A DNA stretch of 64,000 nucleotides from Streptomyces adelaidensis (GTDB taxonomy: Bacteria; Actinomycetota; Actinomycetes; Streptomycetales; Streptomycetaceae), in contig NZ_JAEMUX010000027.1 in assembly GCF_016598475.1 (NCBI RefSeq), positions 25,967 through 89,966 on the forward strand, given 5' to 3'. The notes under the pieces are model-generated. The model saw only the letters and a list, made by a program, of their open reading frames with translations. It was not told the origin of the DNA and made no database searches. Made by a program: the position numbers and the translations under genes. Positions 24,871 through 33,028 of this stretch are shown piece by piece; positions within the stretch are counted from its first letter, which is position 1, and each line of letters opens with the position of its first letter.

Positions 24871-25104
24871 ATGACCAGCAGCACGGAGACCGGCCACCTG
24901 ACCGGCACCGCCGACAAGGACTACAACCTGATCTGGTACGTCGAGGCCTGCCTGGAGAACGCGCTGCGTCTGGAGACCTACATCCAGGACGCGGAGCGGG
25001 AGAAGGACACCGAGGTGGTGGAACTGTTCCGCAAGGCCCAGGCGGACAGCCGCAAGGGCGCGGACCTGGGCAAGCAACTTCTGCGCCGTCGCCTGGACAA
25101 CTGA
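24871..25104 (+). CDS. Small helical protein, likely SigB-controlled
   Basis: 77 residues. After a polar start (MTSSTETGHLTGTADKDYN), the rest is two predicted amphipathic helices (LIWYVEACLENALRLETYIQDAEREKD and EVVELFRKAQADSRKGADLGKQLLRRRL), a helical hairpin layout. No family name recognised. The AGGAGGAG ribosome-binding site is excellent, and a SigB-type promoter stands upstream, so it is probably a well-expressed stress protein. Confidence 0.75.
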   Translation: MTSSTETGHLTGTADKDYNLIWYVEACLENALRLETYIQDAEREKDTEVVELFRKAQADSRKGADLGKQLLRRRLDN

Positions 25105-25207
25105 CGAGGCTGACGCCGTCCCGCACCGGGACAGGGCGCGCGCGTCCGGGTGAGGCCGGTGGGGCGGGCTTCAGACCCGGCCCCTCTCCCGGGCCGCGCG
25201 CGAGACC

Positions 25208-25236
25208 CGTCCGGGCCCGGGAGACGGGCCCGGACG
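25208..25236 (+). terminator. Strong hairpin downstream of the 77-residue gene
   Basis: A perfect 12-bp stem (CGTCCGGGCCCG and its complement) with loop GGAGA, 104 bp after the stop, plus a smaller GTCCCG-CAC-CGGGAC hairpin nearer the gene. No T tract, as usual in Streptomyces. The remaining gap to 25540 holds only a weak 35-codon ORF (25265-25372) and otherwise nothing I can support. Confidence 0.55.
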
Positions 25237-25540
25237 CGCACGTCGCTGCGGGGAGGCCACGCCCATGACCTACCGGACTGTCGGACATCGGATCACTCCC
25301 TTCGCCCGGGCCGGCAGGAGGAGGTCGGCCCTCCGCAACCAGCCGAAGCACGGCCGTGCCGCGCGCACCTGAGTCGTCACCCTGTGCTCTCGGGGTGACC
25401 AGGAGTGTTCGTTCCTCGACCTGCGGGGTGCGGGCCGCTCCGCCCACCCAGCGCCATTGTGGGCACGGCGGAGGCCGTCACGCGAGCCGACAGGAAGGAC
25501 CGCTCCCTCGCGGCCGTCCCACACGTTCTCCGGCCGAGGA

Positions 25541-26062
25541 TCAGACCAGCTGTCGCAACCACGAGTCGAGGGCTGTGAAGTCGCTGTCGGCCAGACCACG
25601 GCGGGGATCGACACGATGGAGCAGGGCTTGTCCCCGGTGGTGGGCAGCGACCCAGGCCCGATCGGTGCCGGTGACCTCGTCGTCGACCCAGGCGAACGGG
25701 CGCCCCGCAGCCCGGGCGACCAGTGCGCGGGTCTTCCAGTGCAGACCATTGCGCTCGTCCTGGTCGTCGAGGTCGGACGGCTCCGGCCAGATCACCACGG
25801 GCAGCTGCGGCAGACCGAGGAGGGGGGCGATGCACTCGTTCGCGTCAGCCATCCACGTCGTCGCCCAGACCACCTCGCACGGGAGCGCCGCCAGCCGGGG
25901 TCCGTGCTCGGGATTGATCCTGCTCAGGAGCGGATTGACGTGGGCGCCAAGCGGTTCGGGGCCCGTCGCCCAGGTCGGATACCGCTGGGACGCCGCGCCG
26001 AATGGGATGAGAGGTCCGTCGACATCGAGAAACAGCAACGGACGCTGTGCGGAGCCGGTCAC
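25541..26062 (-). CDS. HAD-superfamily protein
   Basis: 173 residues from a GTG start (an upstream ATG at 26095 would add 11). The opening RPLLFLDVDGPLIPFG is a HAD motif I (DxDG), with the second Asp followed by Gly-Pro-Leu as in nucleotidase-like members. VVWATTWMADANECI is a motif II-like strand with a Thr-Trp pair, and PFAWVDDEVTGTDRAW supplies the acidic motif IV. This pattern is common in uncharacterised actinobacterial HAD proteins, where it marks secondary-structure-reduced phosphatases. Substrate unknown; the gene stands alone. Confidence 0.75.
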   Translation of the reverse strand: MTGSAQRPLLFLDVDGPLIPFGAASQRYPTWATGPEPLGAHVNPLLSRINPEHGPRLAALPCEVVWATTWMADANECIAPLLGLPQLPVVIWPEPSDLDDQDERNGLHWKTRALVARAAGRPFAWVDDEVTGTDRAWVAAHHRGQALLHRVDPRRGLADSDFTALDSWLRQLV

Positions 26063-26208
26063 GGGAGCACGATAGCGACAGACCCCGACGGGCATCGCCT
26101 CGACGGCCGAGGCCCCGCGACCGACCGCCGCGCAGGCTCTCCGAGCCGAGCGCGTCCGGCTGGGAATCGCCCGGGATGGGCTTCGGCCACGCAGAGCGTA
26201 GGAGAGAG

Positions 26209-26475
26209 TCAGCTTGTCGCCCGCCTCGGGCGAGAGATCGCGAGACCGTCGCCCTCGCCACGCACATCCCCGAGCAGCCGGTAGAGCTCGGCCGCACGCC
26301 GGAACAACTCCAGCTCCCGCTCCGGATCGGGATCCGGCGGTTCGTCGTTCGACGCCCCCGACGAGCGCGCCTCGAGGAACCGGGCGGGCAAGAGCCTGCC
26401 GCGCGTCAGGGCCGGTTCGCCTCGATCGCGTCCAAATCCCACCCGCCCCACCTGTCTCCTCAGCACCCTCAGCAC
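26209..26475 (-). pseudogene. Possible remnant of a TPR protein
   Basis: In the 26063-26518 gap one frame contains PERELELFRRAAELYRLLGDVRGEGDG, a good match to a single TPR-type repeat, without a matching start or remaining repeats. It may be the leftover of a TPR regulator or simply chance. The rest of the gap has no gene I can support. Confidence 0.2.
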
Positions 26476-26518
26476 CCTGCCCCTCTCCGCCTTCTCCGCA
26501 CCCTCGCGGCAGGACGGC

Positions 26519-27427
26519 TCAGCGTTCCTTACGGGCTCTCCGCCGAGCGCCCAGCATCACTCGCAGCGAGCCCATCACCGGCGGTGACGCCGACCCGCGC
26601 AGCAACCGGGCGCCACGAGCGAGCGCCGCATCCGCGGTCAACAGCTCGATCTCGACGACCGCCTCCAACAACACCCCGTTGGGGTTGGCGGTGAGGGCGG
26701 GCAGCTTCCTGGCCGTCAGCAAGGAGGCGCGGGCCGCTTCGAGCTGGCACCCCACCAACTCCCGTACGCCCGACGAGTCGCGCCCCTCCGCGAGGTCGCC
26801 CTCCGTCACCGAGAAGCGTTCCAACGCGTCGGCCGGGAGGCCCAGGCGCCCTTCCGCCAGATCCTCGGCGAGGTCGTTGACGAAGTCCAGCCGCTGGCTG
26901 CCGTCGATGAACGTCCGGCATCCCGTCCGGAAGTCACCGCCGTCGTGCTCCGGGCCCAGCAGGGACGCGACCAGCATGAAGGCGGGCAGCGAGTAGGCGT
27001 CCACATAGGCCTGATAGTCGGCCTCGGTGGCGAAGCCGGCGAACTCCAACTCGGCGGTGGCGGTGGACAAGTACTCCTCCACCACCTGCCGGAGCCGCGG
27101 GTACGCCTCCGTGGTGTGCAGCAGCGTACGGATCAGCGGGTCGTCGCTCACCCCGGTGTCCAGCGCCTTGCGCACCCCCTGCTCCCATGACGCCCACGCG
27201 GAGACCCGCTGCGGCTTCGGGCCGGTGTCCAGGAGGTTGTCCCCGTGATGCATCACGGCCGTCGCCGCCACCACATGGGGCAGGACCGCCTGCGGCAACA
27301 ACAGCCGGGCCGCGAGATACGAGGCACGCCGAAAACGCGCCACCGACTCCCGCTGGGCGCCGTAGTCCCGCCGCAGCTCCGGCTCCCGGATCCCCGCAGC
27401 GTCCAAACTCTGATTCCACGCGCTCAT
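26519..27427 (-). CDS. Squalene/phytoene synthase family protein
   Basis: 302 residues of the trans-head-to-head prenyl synthase family. The first Asp-rich motif appears as MHHGDNLLD and the second as RLDFVNDLAEDLAEGR, the places where Mg-diphosphate is held. ARFRRASYLAARLLLP near the start matches the family's beginning. Such enzymes join two prenyl diphosphates; here the partner genes of a hopanoid or carotenoid cluster are absent, so the product cannot be named. Start ATG 27427; the frame is open upstream but out of character. The first motif has Asn within DNLLD, which is tolerated in related enzymes. Confidence 0.78.
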   Translation of the reverse strand: MSAWNQSLDAAGIREPELRRDYGAQRESVARFRRASYLAARLLLPQAVLPHVVAATAVMHHGDNLLDTGPKPQRVSAWASWEQGVRKALDTGVSDDPLIRTLLHTTEAYPRLRQVVEEYLSTATAELEFAGFATEADYQAYVDAYSLPAFMLVASLLGPEHDGGDFRTGCRTFIDGSQRLDFVNDLAEDLAEGRLGLPADALERFSVTEGDLAEGRDSSGVRELVGCQLEAARASLLTARKLPALTANPNGVLLEAVVEIELLTADAALARGARLLRGSASPPVMGSLRVMLGARRRARKER

Positions 27428-27512
27428 GCGCTGATCGTAGGCGGGACGATCGCACGAGCCGCACACGTACGGTTGGCCGGCCGCACATCGACGCGCCGGG
27501 TCGTCAGGCCGC

Positions 27513-28163
27513 TCAGGCGTTCTCGTCCTCGATGTCCTCGATGTCCTCGACGGCCAGGGCGGCCAACTGACGGGCCGTCTGCTGGATCTGCTCGTGCTGC
27601 TTGCTGTCGGTCTCCACCCGGTAGGCGCCCAACTCGATGCGGATGGAAACGTTCCCGCTGCGGACGAACATGCCGTGCGTGGATCCCGCCCATGTCTCCA
27701 CTGCCTCGTCGCCGACACCGGACAGCTTCTCGACGTCTATGAAGGAGTTCTCGGCGTGGGCGGTCCAGTCGTCCTGCTCGGCTTCGGCGGCCGCCCGGCC
27801 CGAGGTGGTGGTCGTCGCCGTGTGCAGGAGGTACCTCACGTCCAGGTGGAGGTCGGCCATTTCGTTCGATGTCCACCTCGTCCAACTGCTGGCGGGATAG
27901 TTGTATCCCGTCTGCTTGGTGAGAGCATCGCCGAGCCCGCCCGCCTTCTGGTCCTTGTGGTCAAGGAGGGCGTCGCTGCGGGGCAGTTCGGTGTAGGGGT
28001 CGTCGCGGCCCTGGTAGATCGGCATGAGGGCGGACCAGCCGCCCCACCCCACGCCGGCCACGACGACCGGCGCGATGACGAGGAGAACGATTCTCCTGCC
28101 GCGTCGCTTCCGGCGTGGACCGGTTGCGGGCGCCGCTGCCGCCTTGTGGTCGTCAACAGACAT
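27513..28163 (-). CDS. Membrane-anchored protein of unknown function
   Basis: 216 residues. A short cytoplasmic start with GPRRKRRGRR precedes one membrane segment (IVLLVIAPVVVAGVGWGGW, about 24-43), and the remaining about 170 residues should lie outside. The external part is acidic, with a Thr-rich patch (HTATTTTSG) and an acidic repeat at the end (VEDIEDIEDENA). It resembles the many small Streptomyces membrane proteins with an external sensor-like or DUF3558-like domain, but no family is assigned. Monocistronic; the start follows a plausible leader. Confidence 0.65.
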   Translation of the reverse strand: MSVDDHKAAAAPATGPRRKRRGRRIVLLVIAPVVVAGVGWGGWSALMPIYQGRDDPYTELPRSDALLDHKDQKAGGLGDALTKQTGYNYPASSWTRWTSNEMADLHLDVRYLLHTATTTTSGRAAAEAEQDDWTAHAENSFIDVEKLSGVGDEAVETWAGSTHGMFVRSGNVSIRIELGAYRVETDSKQHEQIQQTARQLAALAVEDIEDIEDENA

Positions 28164-28343
28164 GGCGTATCCCCCATTCGCGCACCGCGGGGCCGTCGTC
28201 CACGGCGGGCGGGGCGGGACGGCCCAGCTCTGCGTCCTACGTCTCAGCTGGAACACGCCAAACCTAGCGCAACGACGCACCGCCCCAAGGAACTTGAGCG
28301 CCGTGCACAGGCGCCACGCCCCGCTCGGCGGACAGCGCCGGTG

Positions 28344-29762
28344 TCAGCGGCCCTTGCGTACCCGGGCCGCCGCGCGGGCTTCCGCGGTCTTGCGGGCCTC
28401 GGCGGTTTTGCGGGACTCCTTCGCGGGACGGCCCGGGTGGGTGCCGATGCCGCGGAAGGGGGCGTTGCCGCCGCTGCTCCTCACCGGGCTCGGCGGGCGT
28501 TTCGCGCCGGTGATCGTGGTCAACTGCTGGTCTCCGGAGCGTACTTGGGTGACCGTCGGGCGGATCCCGGCCTCGGACATCATCCGGTTCACATCACGCC
28601 GCTGGTTGGGGGTGACCAGGGTGACCACGTTCCCGGACTCGCCGGCGCGCGCGGTGCGCCCGCCGCGGTGCAGATAGTCCTTGGCGTCGGCGGGGGGGTC
28701 GACATTGACGACGAGGTCGAGTGCGTCGATGTGAATGCCCCGCGCCGCGACATTGGTGGCCACCAGCACGGTGATCTCACCGTCCTTGAACTGGCCCAGC
28801 GTGTGGGTGCGCTGCGGCTGCGACTTCCCGCTGTGCAGGGCACCGGCCCGTACGCCGCTGGCCCGCAGATGACGGGCGAACTGGTCCACTCCGGCCTTGG
28901 TGTCCAGGAACATCAGCACCCGGCCGTCCCGCGCGGCGATCTCGGTCGCGGTCGCGTACTTGTCGGCGGCATGGATGTTCAGTACGTGGTGGTCCATCGT
29001 GGTGACCGAGCCCGCGACCTGGTCGACCGAGGCGAGCACCGGGTCGTGCAGGTAGCTCCGCACCAGCTGGTCGACGTCACGGTCGAGCGTGGCCGAGAAC
29101 AGCAGCCGCTGGCCGTCGCCGCGGACCTGGTCCAGGATCTCCGAGACCTGCGGCAGGAACCCCAGGTCGCACATCTGGTCGGCCTCGTCCAGCACCGTGA
29201 TCCGCACCTGGTTCAGGTGGCAGTCCCGGCGCGACACCAGGTCCGCCAGCCGCCCCGGTGTCGCGATGACCACCTCGGCGCCGGTGCGCAGCAGCGCCGA
29301 CTGCCGGTTGATCGACAGTCCGCCGACCACCGTCGCCAGCCGCACCTTCAGAGCCTGCGCGTACGGCTCCAGCGCGTCGCTCACCTGCTGTGCGAGTTCC
29401 CGGGTCGGCACCAGGACCAGCGCGAGCGGCCGCTTCGACTCCGCTCGCCGGCCTGCCGTACGGACGAGCAGCGCGAGCCCGAAAGCCAGCGTCTTGCCGG
29501 AGCCGGTCCGTGCGCGGCCGAGGACGTCGCGGCCGGCCAGGGCGTTGGGCAGCGTCGCCGCCTGGATCGGGAACGGCTCCGTCACCCCGAGGCCGGTCAT
29601 CGCCTTCACGAGTTCCGGCGGCAGCCCGAGCACGTCGAACGACGTGGCCGGCGGCAGCTCCGGGGACTCCGATTGAGGCGCCGGGAGTCCGTCCTGCGGC
29701 GCTGTCGCCCGCTGGGGGCGGCCGTCAGGGGAGGGGCCGGAGGCCGACGGCTTCGCGTTCAT
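28344..29762 (-). CDS. DEAD-box ATP-dependent RNA helicase
   Basis: 472 residues. All helicase motifs are present: Q motif (FPIQAATLP), I ARTGSGKT, Ia PTRELAQQ, II DEAD, III SATL, IV VLMFLDTK, V VATNVAARGIHI and VI HRGGRTARAG. The C-terminal tail is basic and repetitive (KESRKTAEARKTAEARAAARVRKGR), as in RNA chaperone-type helicases. Gly-Gly-Arg-rich residues are few. The start follows GGAAGG. The leader carries an 11-bp hairpin and a TAAAAT -10 box. It lies just downstream of the RNA repair operon on the same strand, 217 bp away, but has its own promoter. Confidence 0.93.
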   Translation of the reverse strand: MNAKPSASGPSPDGRPQRATAPQDGLPAPQSESPELPPATSFDVLGLPPELVKAMTGLGVTEPFPIQAATLPNALAGRDVLGRARTGSGKTLAFGLALLVRTAGRRAESKRPLALVLVPTRELAQQVSDALEPYAQALKVRLATVVGGLSINRQSALLRTGAEVVIATPGRLADLVSRRDCHLNQVRITVLDEADQMCDLGFLPQVSEILDQVRGDGQRLLFSATLDRDVDQLVRSYLHDPVLASVDQVAGSVTTMDHHVLNIHAADKYATATEIAARDGRVLMFLDTKAGVDQFARHLRASGVRAGALHSGKSQPQRTHTLGQFKDGEITVLVATNVAARGIHIDALDLVVNVDPPADAKDYLHRGGRTARAGESGNVVTLVTPNQRRDVNRMMSEAGIRPTVTQVRSGDQQLTTITGAKRPPSPVRSSGGNAPFRGIGTHPGRPAKESRKTAEARKTAEARAAARVRKGR

Positions 29763-29798
29763 GGGGAACCTTCCTGGTCTGGCGCCCGGAACGCGCCG

Positions 29799-29824
29799 GG
29801 GCCCGTACCCCTTGGTACGGGCCC
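29799..29824 (-). promoter_or_regulatory. Hairpin in the helicase leader
   Basis: GGGCCCGTACC / loop of four / GGTACGGGCCC: a perfect 11-bp stem, 37 bp before the helicase ATG. It lies inside the expected leader, 24 bp after the TAAAAT box, so it may control helicase translation or transcription; a terminator of the upstream gene is the other reading. Confidence 0.5.
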
Positions 29825-29847
29825 TGGTGGTGTCGAAGCGTGCCCCC

Positions 29848-29853
29848 ATTTTA
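29848..29853 (-). promoter_or_regulatory. Probable -10 box of the helicase gene
   Basis: TAAAAT on the minus strand is conspicuous in this GC-rich context. It would start a transcript about 75-80 nt before the helicase ATG, with the hairpin at its 5' end. No clear -35 box. Confidence 0.4.
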
Positions 29854-29979
29854 CCAGCGGCCGCCCCGAGCCCTGCCGCCCCGACCGCCGCGGCCCAGAG
29901 GCCCGCCGGTCCGACCGCCGGTCCGGTCGGCCTCGGACCGTCCGGGCGGCGCGTCCGGTCGGCCCCTCCGGCCCGCCGA

Positions 29980-30894
29980 TCAGAAGCTGCCGTAGTTGAC
30001 CTGCCACGTCGGCAGGCCCATGCGGCGCCACACGGCGACGACGCGGTCGCGGTCGTCGAGGGAGACCCGGACCGCGAAGCGGTGGCGCACATGCCGGTCG
30101 AACAGCTCGGCCTTCACCACGTCGTCGCGGCGGTGGTCGCCGGCGGCCCGCATCCACAGCTCGTCGTACGGGACCTCGTGCGCGCGCAACCATGCCTCAG
30201 TCCGCTCGCGATGCTCCTCACCCCGCCCGGAGAGCAGGACCACGACATCGCCGTCGGCGCTGCGGAAGGAGCTCAGCGCCCCGCGCACCGACACGTTGAG
30301 CAGATCCTCCCCGCAGCGCGTGAAGTCGTACGGGCTCCGGGCGCCCCGGAGGGCGAGCGTGCCGTCGATGTCACACATGACCGCCGAGGGAAGCGCCGGG
30401 TCGGCGGTGTACGGCTCGACGGAGGGCTCGTCGTTCAGCCACTGCGCGGTGAGCCGCCAGCCGCCACCGCGGGACTTGGTGTGCTTGTCGGCGAGGAGCC
30501 GGATGATCTCCTCGCCGACCGACCTCTCCCGCTCGGCGTCGCGCCGTACGCACTCCTCCACCGGCACGTCGGTGAAGTCGTGCACGACGAACGTGGCCTG
30601 ACCCGCCACCGCGGCCTTCAGCCGCTTCGGGATGTGCGGTGTCATGTGGGTGTTGTCCACCACGACATCGAAACCGCCGTCGACGGCCGCCCGCACCGCC
30701 GCGTCCTGGATGGCCAGCACGGTCTGCTCGTGCGCGTGCGACCGGCCCCGCTCGGGCGCCGGGATGTCGAGCATCGCCCGCAGATCGTCGAGGTTGACGC
30801 GGCGCATCCGGCCCTCGGACTCCGCCTGCAGCCTGCGCGCGGCGGTCGTCTTTCCCGAGGCCGGAAGCCCCGTCATGACGTGTACTACGGGCAC
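29980..30894 (-). CDS. pnkp: T4-like polynucleotide kinase/phosphatase (RNA repair)
   Basis: 304 residues in the domain order of phage T4 Pnkp. The N-terminal kinase has Walker A GLPASGKT (9-16), VNLDDLRAML and the DNTHMTP segment. The C-terminal HAD phosphatase has CDIDGTLALRGARSPYDF with Asp175 and Asp177 as the nucleophile and general acid, SGRGEEHRERTEAWL, GDHRRDDVVKAELF and the final DDRDRVVAVWRRMGLPTWQV. It heals broken RNA ends by removing 2',3'-cyclic/3'-phosphates and phosphorylating 5'-OH. The GTG start is two bases after the ligase stop, so the two form one operon. Confidence 0.93.
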   Translation of the reverse strand: MPVVHVMTGLPASGKTTAARRLQAESEGRMRRVNLDDLRAMLDIPAPERGRSHAHEQTVLAIQDAAVRAAVDGGFDVVVDNTHMTPHIPKRLKAAVAGQATFVVHDFTDVPVEECVRRDAERERSVGEEIIRLLADKHTKSRGGGWRLTAQWLNDEPSVEPYTADPALPSAVMCDIDGTLALRGARSPYDFTRCGEDLLNVSVRGALSSFRSADGDVVVLLSGRGEEHRERTEAWLRAHEVPYDELWMRAAGDHRRDDVVKAELFDRHVRHRFAVRVSLDDRDRVVAVWRRMGLPTWQVNYGSF

Positions 30895-30896
30895 GG

Positions 30897-32105
30897 TCAG
30901 TTCTCCTCGTCGGTCTTGAACGGGTCGGATGCCTCCGGCCGGGTGGAACGGTAGGTCACGAGCTCGGTCGGGCGCCCGTCCAGGCGCAGGAACATGGCGG
31001 GGCGCAGGGCCGCGTCGGGCAGCGCTCGCACGGCGCGGGCGAAGGCCCCCCGGTCACCGACGAGAGGGGCAAGCGACCGGAACGCCTCGTCGATCGCGCC
31101 TTCGCGGTCGGCCACCTGCTTGTCGATGCCCGCGATGACACCGCGCACCCAGGCGTCGAACTCGTCGGGCACCTGCTCGAGCAGCGCGTCCAGGGGCCTG
31201 CCGTCGGAGGCGCCGATGTCCTCGGCCGAGCAGCCGAGCGCCTGGGCCACCTGCTTGGCGGGCAGGCCCGCGAACCGCTGGATGCCGTGACCACGCCAGA
31301 TGTCCCGCTCGGTCACGCCGGTGAGCACCTTGTGGAGCCGGACATACTCGGAGAACTTCGCCTTGGCCCGGACACCCGAGGCGAAGCGCAGCACGAAGCC
31401 CTCCGCGTCGGTGCCCGTGGCGGCCTCGCCGCCGGGCCGCCGGTTGGTCTCGGCCATGGCCAGCAGCTCGGCGAGCGGCATCGCGGGCCAGACGGTGACG
31501 ACCGAGCCGATGCCGCTCCAGCCGGTCGCGGCCTCGGACAGGGCGACCTCGGTGCCGTCCTTGGCGAACGCGGCCAGCAGCACCACGTCCCGGCGGTCGC
31601 CGTAGTCGACGACGATGCGGTTCTGCGGGTACAGGATCTCGGCTAGGTAGGTCACCCCGGGAACGAGGCCGGACGTGTCCTTCCCGTCGAGCAGCCGCTG
31701 CGCCCAGGTGGCCTGCGTGCTGATGAACGACCCCTTGGACGCCACCCGCCAACGGCCGGCGTAGTGGAACACCACGGCCAGGCTGCCGTCGACCTTGTCG
31801 TACACCTCGAACGGCTCGTCGGGGAGGCGGGACGCGTACGGCTGACCGGCCTCGTGCTCACCGACGTTGAAGAACTTCGGCAGCGGCAGCGCGACGATCT
31901 CACCGGTGCCGTCGTCGGCCACGAGGCCGCGGCAGCGTGTGGTCACCCGGTTCCACACCCGCTCGTACTGGCATGTCCTCGTGTACGTGTAGATGGACAG
32001 CGGCAGTTCCGGGTGCGGCTTGCGCGTGACATGCCCCGCGTCGAGCGCCGCCGCCAACTCCTGCGGCGGCAGCAACTCATGAAGAGTCAGGTGGGCCTGG
32101 CTCAT
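30897..32105 (-). CDS. rnl1: T4 RNA ligase 1-like RNA ligase
   Basis: 402 residues of the T4 Rnl1 family. Nucleotidyl-transfer motif I is VYDKVDGSLA with Lys104 as the AMP acceptor. An upstream TRCRGLV supplies the family's Arg-Gly, YLAEILYPQNRIVVDY matches motifs III/IIIa, EGFVLRF is motif IV, and RAKAKFSEYVRLHKV is motif V with its Lys pair. The C-terminal about 110 residues are helical and correspond to the tRNA-recognition part of T4 Rnl1. It seals 5'-phosphate/3'-OH RNA ends prepared by Pnkp, classically at tRNA anticodon breaks. The ATG follows GGGGAGGAA. Confidence 0.93.
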   Translation of the reverse strand: MSQAHLTLHELLPPQELAAALDAGHVTRKPHPELPLSIYTYTRTCQYERVWNRVTTRCRGLVADDGTGEIVALPLPKFFNVGEHEAGQPYASRLPDEPFEVYDKVDGSLAVVFHYAGRWRVASKGSFISTQATWAQRLLDGKDTSGLVPGVTYLAEILYPQNRIVVDYGDRRDVVLLAAFAKDGTEVALSEAATGWSGIGSVVTVWPAMPLAELLAMAETNRRPGGEAATGTDAEGFVLRFASGVRAKAKFSEYVRLHKVLTGVTERDIWRGHGIQRFAGLPAKQVAQALGCSAEDIGASDGRPLDALLEQVPDEFDAWVRGVIAGIDKQVADREGAIDEAFRSLAPLVGDRGAFARAVRALPDAALRPAMFLRLDGRPTELVTYRSTRPEASDPFKTDEEN

Positions 32106-32198
32106 GTGTTCCTCCCCTTGCTGGTCCCTGATTGTCACGTGGGCAAGGGCCCGTGAACAGCGATTTTCTCTCGGCCCCGGAGGCACGCCGGTCCCCTG

Positions 32199-32217
32199 CT
32201 GGTACCAGCTGTTACCA
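32199..32217. promoter_or_regulatory. Palindromic operator candidate before the toxin-antitoxin pair
   Basis: CTGGTACCAG is a perfect palindrome, and TGGTA, 8 nt, TACCA spans 32200-32217, ending 8 bp before the antitoxin start. The site suits a ribbon-helix-helix antitoxin that represses its own operon. The 120-bp region also serves the divergent RNA ligase operon, so it may be controlled from here too (inference). Confidence 0.5.
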
Positions 32218-32225
32218 TCGGGGGC

Positions 32226-32465
32226 ATGGCGAAGACACAGGCGGGCTGGCGGGTCGACGAGGAGATCGTGGAGCTGGCCAAGGCCCGTGCCAAGGACCGG
32301 GGTCTGACCGTCGGCGAGTACGTCGCCGCCCTCGTGCTGGACGACGCCGAAGGGCTGCGCCGCCGAGGCCTGGACGCGGCACGGCGATTCCTCGACGAGC
32401 ACCAGTCGGTGTTCGACGAGGCCGAGGACGCCGATCGTCATGTCCGCGGGGCGCACGCCGCGTAA
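32226..32465 (+). CDS. Antitoxin, ribbon-helix-helix/Phd-like
   Basis: 79 residues. The N-terminal half (GWRVDEEIVELAKARAKDRGLTVGEYVAALVL) looks like a ribbon-helix-helix DNA-binding domain. The C-terminal half (GLDAARRFLDEHQSVFDEAED) resembles the amphipathic tail with which Phd-type antitoxins cover the Doc/Fic active site. Its stop overlaps the toxin start (TAATG), typical of toxin-antitoxin pairs. Confidence 0.8.
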   Translation: MAKTQAGWRVDEEIVELAKARAKDRGLTVGEYVAALVLDDAEGLRRRGLDAARRFLDEHQSVFDEAEDADRHVRGAHAA

Positions 32466-32842
32466 TGGATGTCCACGCCGATGTCCCCTGGATCCTTCAG
32501 GTCGTGGAGATCGCGGGAGCCGGTGATCCGGCCCCCGACGACTACGGCGTGCCGGTGGCCGCGGTCGCCTGCCACAAAGCCGAACTGCTGGAACAGCCCG
32601 TCTATGACGGCCCCAACGCCCGCGCCGCCGCCCTGATGCACGTCCTCGGCCGCTGCCGCTGGCTGGAGCGCTCCAACATGGCCGTGGCCGCCGCCACCGG
32701 CGTCATGTACCTGGAGGCCTCCGGAATCCCGGTCAAACCCACCCGCGAGGACGCCGTCGCCCTGCGCGACCTGCTACGCGACCCCGCCTGCACCGCCCCG
32801 AGGATCGCCGCCCTGCTCCGCACCTGGCCGCGAGCGACCTGA
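32465..32842 (+). CDS. Fic/Doc-family toxin
   Basis: 125 residues, matching the small Streptomyces Fic/Doc-type toxins by its pattern GVPVAAVACHKAELLEQPVYDGPNARAAALMHVLGR and SNMAVAAATGVMYLEASGIPV. The canonical Fic motif HxFxxGNKR is not present in its usual form; CRWLERSNMAVAAA stands in its place, with Asn kept but the catalytic His absent. This group may act by another chemistry or be weakened. It is the second gene of the pair; Doc of phage P1 phosphorylates EF-Tu (family knowledge). Confidence 0.75.
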   Translation: MDVHADVPWILQVVEIAGAGDPAPDDYGVPVAAVACHKAELLEQPVYDGPNARAAALMHVLGRCRWLERSNMAVAAATGVMYLEASGIPVKPTREDAVALRDLLRDPACTAPRIAALLRTWPRAT

Positions 32843-33028
32843 ACCCCGGTCGTCGTGCCTCCGCGTCCCCAAGTGTCCGAGATTCGATGAACCGTGTAAC
32901 CGTACGAGACGTACTCCTGAGCGATCCCGGCTGATCTCGGCGTGACCGCGGCCGTCCGGCCCGGGCGTCCGAGGGCGCCAGCCGCGGTCGGTGTATCGGC
33001 GGTGCGGAACAGGGAGGAGGCCGGTCTC

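Noticed and set aside
25265..25372. 35-codon basic ORF MTYRTVGHRITPFARAG...
   Set aside because: Ribosome-binding site too far away, composition only Arg-rich, no sign of conservation available.
27594..29999. Very long open frame on the plus strand opposite the RNA helicase
   Set aside because: High-GC shadow frame: Arg/Gly/Val/Ala/His-rich with no family features, while the opposite strand encodes a complete DEAD-box helicase.
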